Shown here piece after piece: positions 62,013 through 64,000 of a stretch of 64,000 nt of DNA. Position numbers and translations under genes: made by a program. Each line of letters begins with the position of its first letter. Position 1 is the first letter of the stretch. The notes below the pieces were generated by a model. It had not been told where the DNA came from, did not search any database, and was given only the letters and a program-made list of their open reading frames with translations. Source of the stretch: Allorhizobium paknamense (GTDB lineage: Bacteria > Pseudomonadota > Alphaproteobacteria > Rhizobiales > Rhizobiaceae). The stretch covers positions 1-64,000 of the forward strand of contig NZ_JAUSWH010000011.1 in NCBI RefSeq assembly GCF_030815125.1, in the 5' to 3' direction.

Positions 62013-63410
62013 CTCCCGCCGCACCCGCACCACTGTCACCGTACAGGGGGCTTTTGAGGCAACCTCGCCTGCGACACTGCCGAGAAGCGCGCGCCGCTGC
62101 GCACCGGTTCTTGCGCCCATGACGATATGGTCCACGTCATTGTCACGGGCATAATCCAGAATGGCGCTGGCGGGAGAGGTGCTTTCCAGAACGTGGCAGG
62201 TGGTCTGGCCTTCATATTGCAGCGGGGCTGCCCAGCTTTTGAGGGCGCCCAGCCGCACTGCATGCTTGTTATGGCCCTGTTCGTCCAGATCGCTGTCCAG
62301 TCCGATGCGGGCGATTTTCAGGATATTCAGGCAGGCGAGCCGCGCGCCCGGTGAACGGGCCATGATCCGGCCCACCGTCAGCCGCATGGCATCGGCCACC
62401 TCCCCGGATGTGGCCTCAAGGTCGAGCGCCACGAGAATGATCGGGGCGTTGGCAAGCGCGGCGGTGGCGGCGCCCGGCTTGAGAAGCTCGATCGGGTCGG
62501 GGTTGAGGCGGCGCTTCGTCACCTCCGCCCAGCCATCCTGCCTGCGTTTTTCGGCCCGCGCTGTGAGCTGGACGGCGGAGAGATCGGAGAGATCCAGCGC
62601 CAGTTGCGCGGCGGCCGGGTAGCGCCGCGCCGGATTGACTTCCAGACAGCGCAGGATCACCTCCTGAAGCGGTGGCGGCAGATCGGGCCGCAGGGCGCAA
62701 GGCGGCGGCGGGTCGCGCCAGAGCCGCTTCTTCAGCCCCTTCATCCGTTGCGGATCGCCAAAGGGGCGCTTGCCGGTCGAGAAAAAATAGAGCAGCACGC
62801 CGAGCGCAAAAATATCGGAGCGGAAATCGCTGCGCACGCCCAGGATCTGCTCCGGCGCCATATAGGGCGCGGTGCCATAGGGCAGGCGAAACTCCTCCTG
62901 CATCAGATCCGGCAGGTCGAGATGGCGGGCAAGGCCAAAGTCGATCAGCACCGCCTCGCCGCTGTCGCGCAGCAGGATGTTCGAGGGCTTGATGTCGAGA
63001 TGCACCACATGCTGGCGATGCAGATCGGCAAGTGCTGTGGCGATGCGCTGGCCAAGCGAGATCACCTCCTCGGCAGGCAGCGGCAGTTTTTCCAGCAGCG
63101 GATAGAGCGAGCGGCTCGGCAGCCGCTCGAAGACGATATAGGGCTGGCGGGAAAAATCGCCATTTGCCACGAAGCGCGGCACATGCCGCCCGGAAATGCG
63201 CGGCAGGATCATCTGCTCCATCTCGAAGCCCACGATCATTGCCGGGTCGGTCCCGGCGCTCATATCCGGCACTTTCATCAGCAGCGGAAAATAATAATCG
63301 GGATGGGTGACGGAATAGAGCCGCGCCATGCCGCCCTTATGCGCCTCTTCGATCACGGTGAAACCGTCTATGAGGCTGCCGGGCTTGAGTTTGCTGAGCG
63401 GCATGGTCAT
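62001..63410 (-). CDS. Serine/threonine protein kinase fused to a universal stress protein domain
   Basis: A 469-residue bifunctional protein. The Hanks-type kinase domain (about 15-285) has a glycine-loop equivalent HKGGMARLY, Lys46, catalytic HLDIKPSN (Asp139), DFG at 157-159, and an APE equivalent in YMAPEQ. Residues about 325-465 form a UspA domain with GARTGAQRRALLGSVAGEVA, the nucleotide-binding G-x-x-G-type motif, and CTVTVVRV. No transmembrane helix is seen, so it is cytoplasmic. Its start overlaps the stop of the phosphoesterase gene (ATG inside the four-base overlap), which suggests a shared role, perhaps kinase and phosphatase acting together. Known fusion type in alphaproteobacteria. 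Confidence 0.9.
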   Translation of the reverse strand: MTMPLSKLKPGSLIDGFTVIEEAHKGGMARLYSVTHPDYYFPLLMKVPDMSAGTDPAMIVGFEMEQMILPRISGRHVPRFVANGDFSRQPYIVFERLPSRSLYPLLEKLPLPAEEVISLGQRIATALADLHRQHVVHLDIKPSNILLRDSGEAVLIDFGLARHLDLPDLMQEEFRLPYGTAPYMAPEQILGVRSDFRSDIFALGVLLYFFSTGKRPFGDPQRMKGLKKRLWRDPPPPCALRPDLPPPLQEVILRCLEVNPARRYPAAAQLALDLSDLSAVQLTARAEKRRQDGWAEVTKRRLNPDPIELLKPGAATAALANAPIILVALDLEATSGEVADAMRLTVGRIMARSPGARLACLNILKIARIGLDSDLDEQGHNKHAVRLGALKSWAAPLQYEGQTTCHVLESTSPASAILDYARDNDVDHIVMGARTGAQRRALLGSVAGEVASKAPCTVTVVRVRREAEG

Positions 63411-64000
63411 TTCCCCCGGTAAAGACGGGTGGCGAGGGTTTCCGGCAGGCCTGCAGCGCGGATCGCCTGAGCGGCGGCATCGACATCATAGGGCGCGCGC
63501 AGAAAGGAGAGCGCGCCGCTTGCGGTATCGTAGAGGCCGAAGGCAGCGGCAGGATCGCCATCGCGCGGCTGGCCGACCGAGCCCATGACGCTCAGCCAGC
63601 GCCGCTGCGGCAAAAGCGGAATGGCGGTGGCGGAATGGGGGGTGAAGGAAATGATCCGCCCACCGGGACCCAGCGCATAAAGGGCGGGCCGGTGCACATG
63701 CCCGCAAAAGCTCAAGCGGCTGTCGCAGGCGGAAAAATGCTGGTCCGCCGCGTCCACATCGGTCACGTAATGAAAGCGTTCCGGCGCGGCGGCATCGCCA
63801 TGCACATAGAGCCGCTCCTCGTCGCGGGCGCGGATCGGCAGGCCGGTCAAAAAGGAAATCTGCTCCGAGGTGAGCGCGGAACGGGTCCAGTGCAGGGCGG
63901 CACGGGCCTGTTCGTTCAGCGAGATATGCGGATCGGTGAGCGCCTGATCGTGATTGCCGCGCACGGCAAGGGCGCCTTTTTCAACCAGTTGCCGGGTCTT
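63407..64000 (-). CDS. Metallophosphoesterase, 5' part beyond the window
   Basis: At least 198 residues of a calcineurin-like phosphoesterase are visible; the N-terminus lies beyond 64000. The metal-binding motifs RGNHDQ and FCGHVHRP are present, followed by MGSVGQPRDGD, so it resembles the bis(5'-nucleosyl)-tetraphosphatase/YfcE-like or PrpE-like group. The frame remains open to the window edge (EKGALAVRGNHDQ reads through without a stop). It overlaps the kinase-USP gene start by four bases. A protein phosphatase role is suggested only by that neighbour. Confidence 0.87.
   Translation of the reverse strand, partial: KTRQLVEKGALAVRGNHDQALTDPHISLNEQARAALHWTRSALTSEQISFLTGLPIRARDEERLYVHGDAAAPERFHYVTDVDAADQHFSACDSRLSFCGHVHRPALYALGPGGRIISFTPHSATAIPLLPQRRWLSVMGSVGQPRDGDPAAAFGLYDTASGALSFLRAPYDVDAAAQAIRAAGLPETLATRLYRGK

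Noticed and set aside
1..64000. tRNA, rRNA, transposase, integrase or phage genes
   Set aside because: I looked for these across both strands by motif and found none; the window reads as ordinary chromosomal genes with many small repeats.

Overview
The window looks like core chromosome of an alphaproteobacterium in the Rhizobiaceae (Agrobacterium/Rhizobium/Allorhizobium type). The basis is high GC with strong third-position GC, a PodJ-type polarity protein, the Hsp20-DUF1150 pair, the Lhr-PdeM pair, a SUOX-type oxidoreductase, and a dense population of short palindromic intergenic repeats of the RIME/mosaic kind known from rhizobia. I see no rRNA, tRNA, CRISPR array, transposase, integrase or phage gene. 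Species-level assignment is not possible from reading alone.

Layout. 0.1-2.7 kb: pyrimidine nucleotidase and nucleoside hydrolase (salvage, minus strand), divergent from hsp20 and a DUF1150 gene. 2.9-6.2 kb: a DUF900 lipoprotein hydrolase, a proline-racemase-family epimerase with a Ser/Cys active-site pair, and a Crp/Fnr regulator. 6.7-11.2 kb: a signalling cluster (stand-alone receiver, secreted cysteine-free SUOX-fold protein, hybrid histidine kinase with HPt, HD-GYP response regulator). 11.2-14.7 kb: five-copy palindrome array, pyrC, pyrE, fructokinase. 14.7-20 kb: SDR, a remnant of an ABC ATPase, LysE exporter, and a NitT/TauT-like ABC ATPase with a double-length permease. 20.4-28.9 kb: pgi, fadD, galE, BON-domain protein, glgX, SDR. 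29-36.5 kb: YbaL-type antiporter, small receiver, SUOX-like oxidoreductase, hslO, CAP lipoprotein, DUF6460 protein, TPR-methyltransferase, YitT protein. 36.6-41.9 kb: beta-oxidation genes fadE-fadA-fadB. 42.2-47.8 kb: podJ, TauE/SafE permease and TIGR02186 protein. 47.9-53.8 kb: alkaline phosphatase, a MacB/LolD-like ABC system whose permease carries a His-rich loop, and a histidine acid phosphatase. 53.8-64 kb: PdeM and Lhr-type helicase, a PheC-like binding protein, a GGDEF protein, a GH32 fructosidase, a fused Ser/Thr kinase-universal stress protein, and a metallophosphoesterase cut by the window end.

The most unusual layer is the repeat system. At least six palindrome families (called A-F here) plus one 142-bp element (G) sit in the intergenic regions, usually in composites such as F+A, C+B and E+A+B. 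Several stems differ in sequence between copies but stay self-complementary, which points to selection on the hairpin. Elements often start at or one base after a stop codon. In three places an element has become part of a gene: it encodes part of a signal peptide, supplies a C-terminus with stop codon, or supplies a stop codon. Other leads are shared palindromes upstream of fadD and fadE, and the cysteine-free SUOX-fold protein whose gene overlaps that of a sensor kinase.
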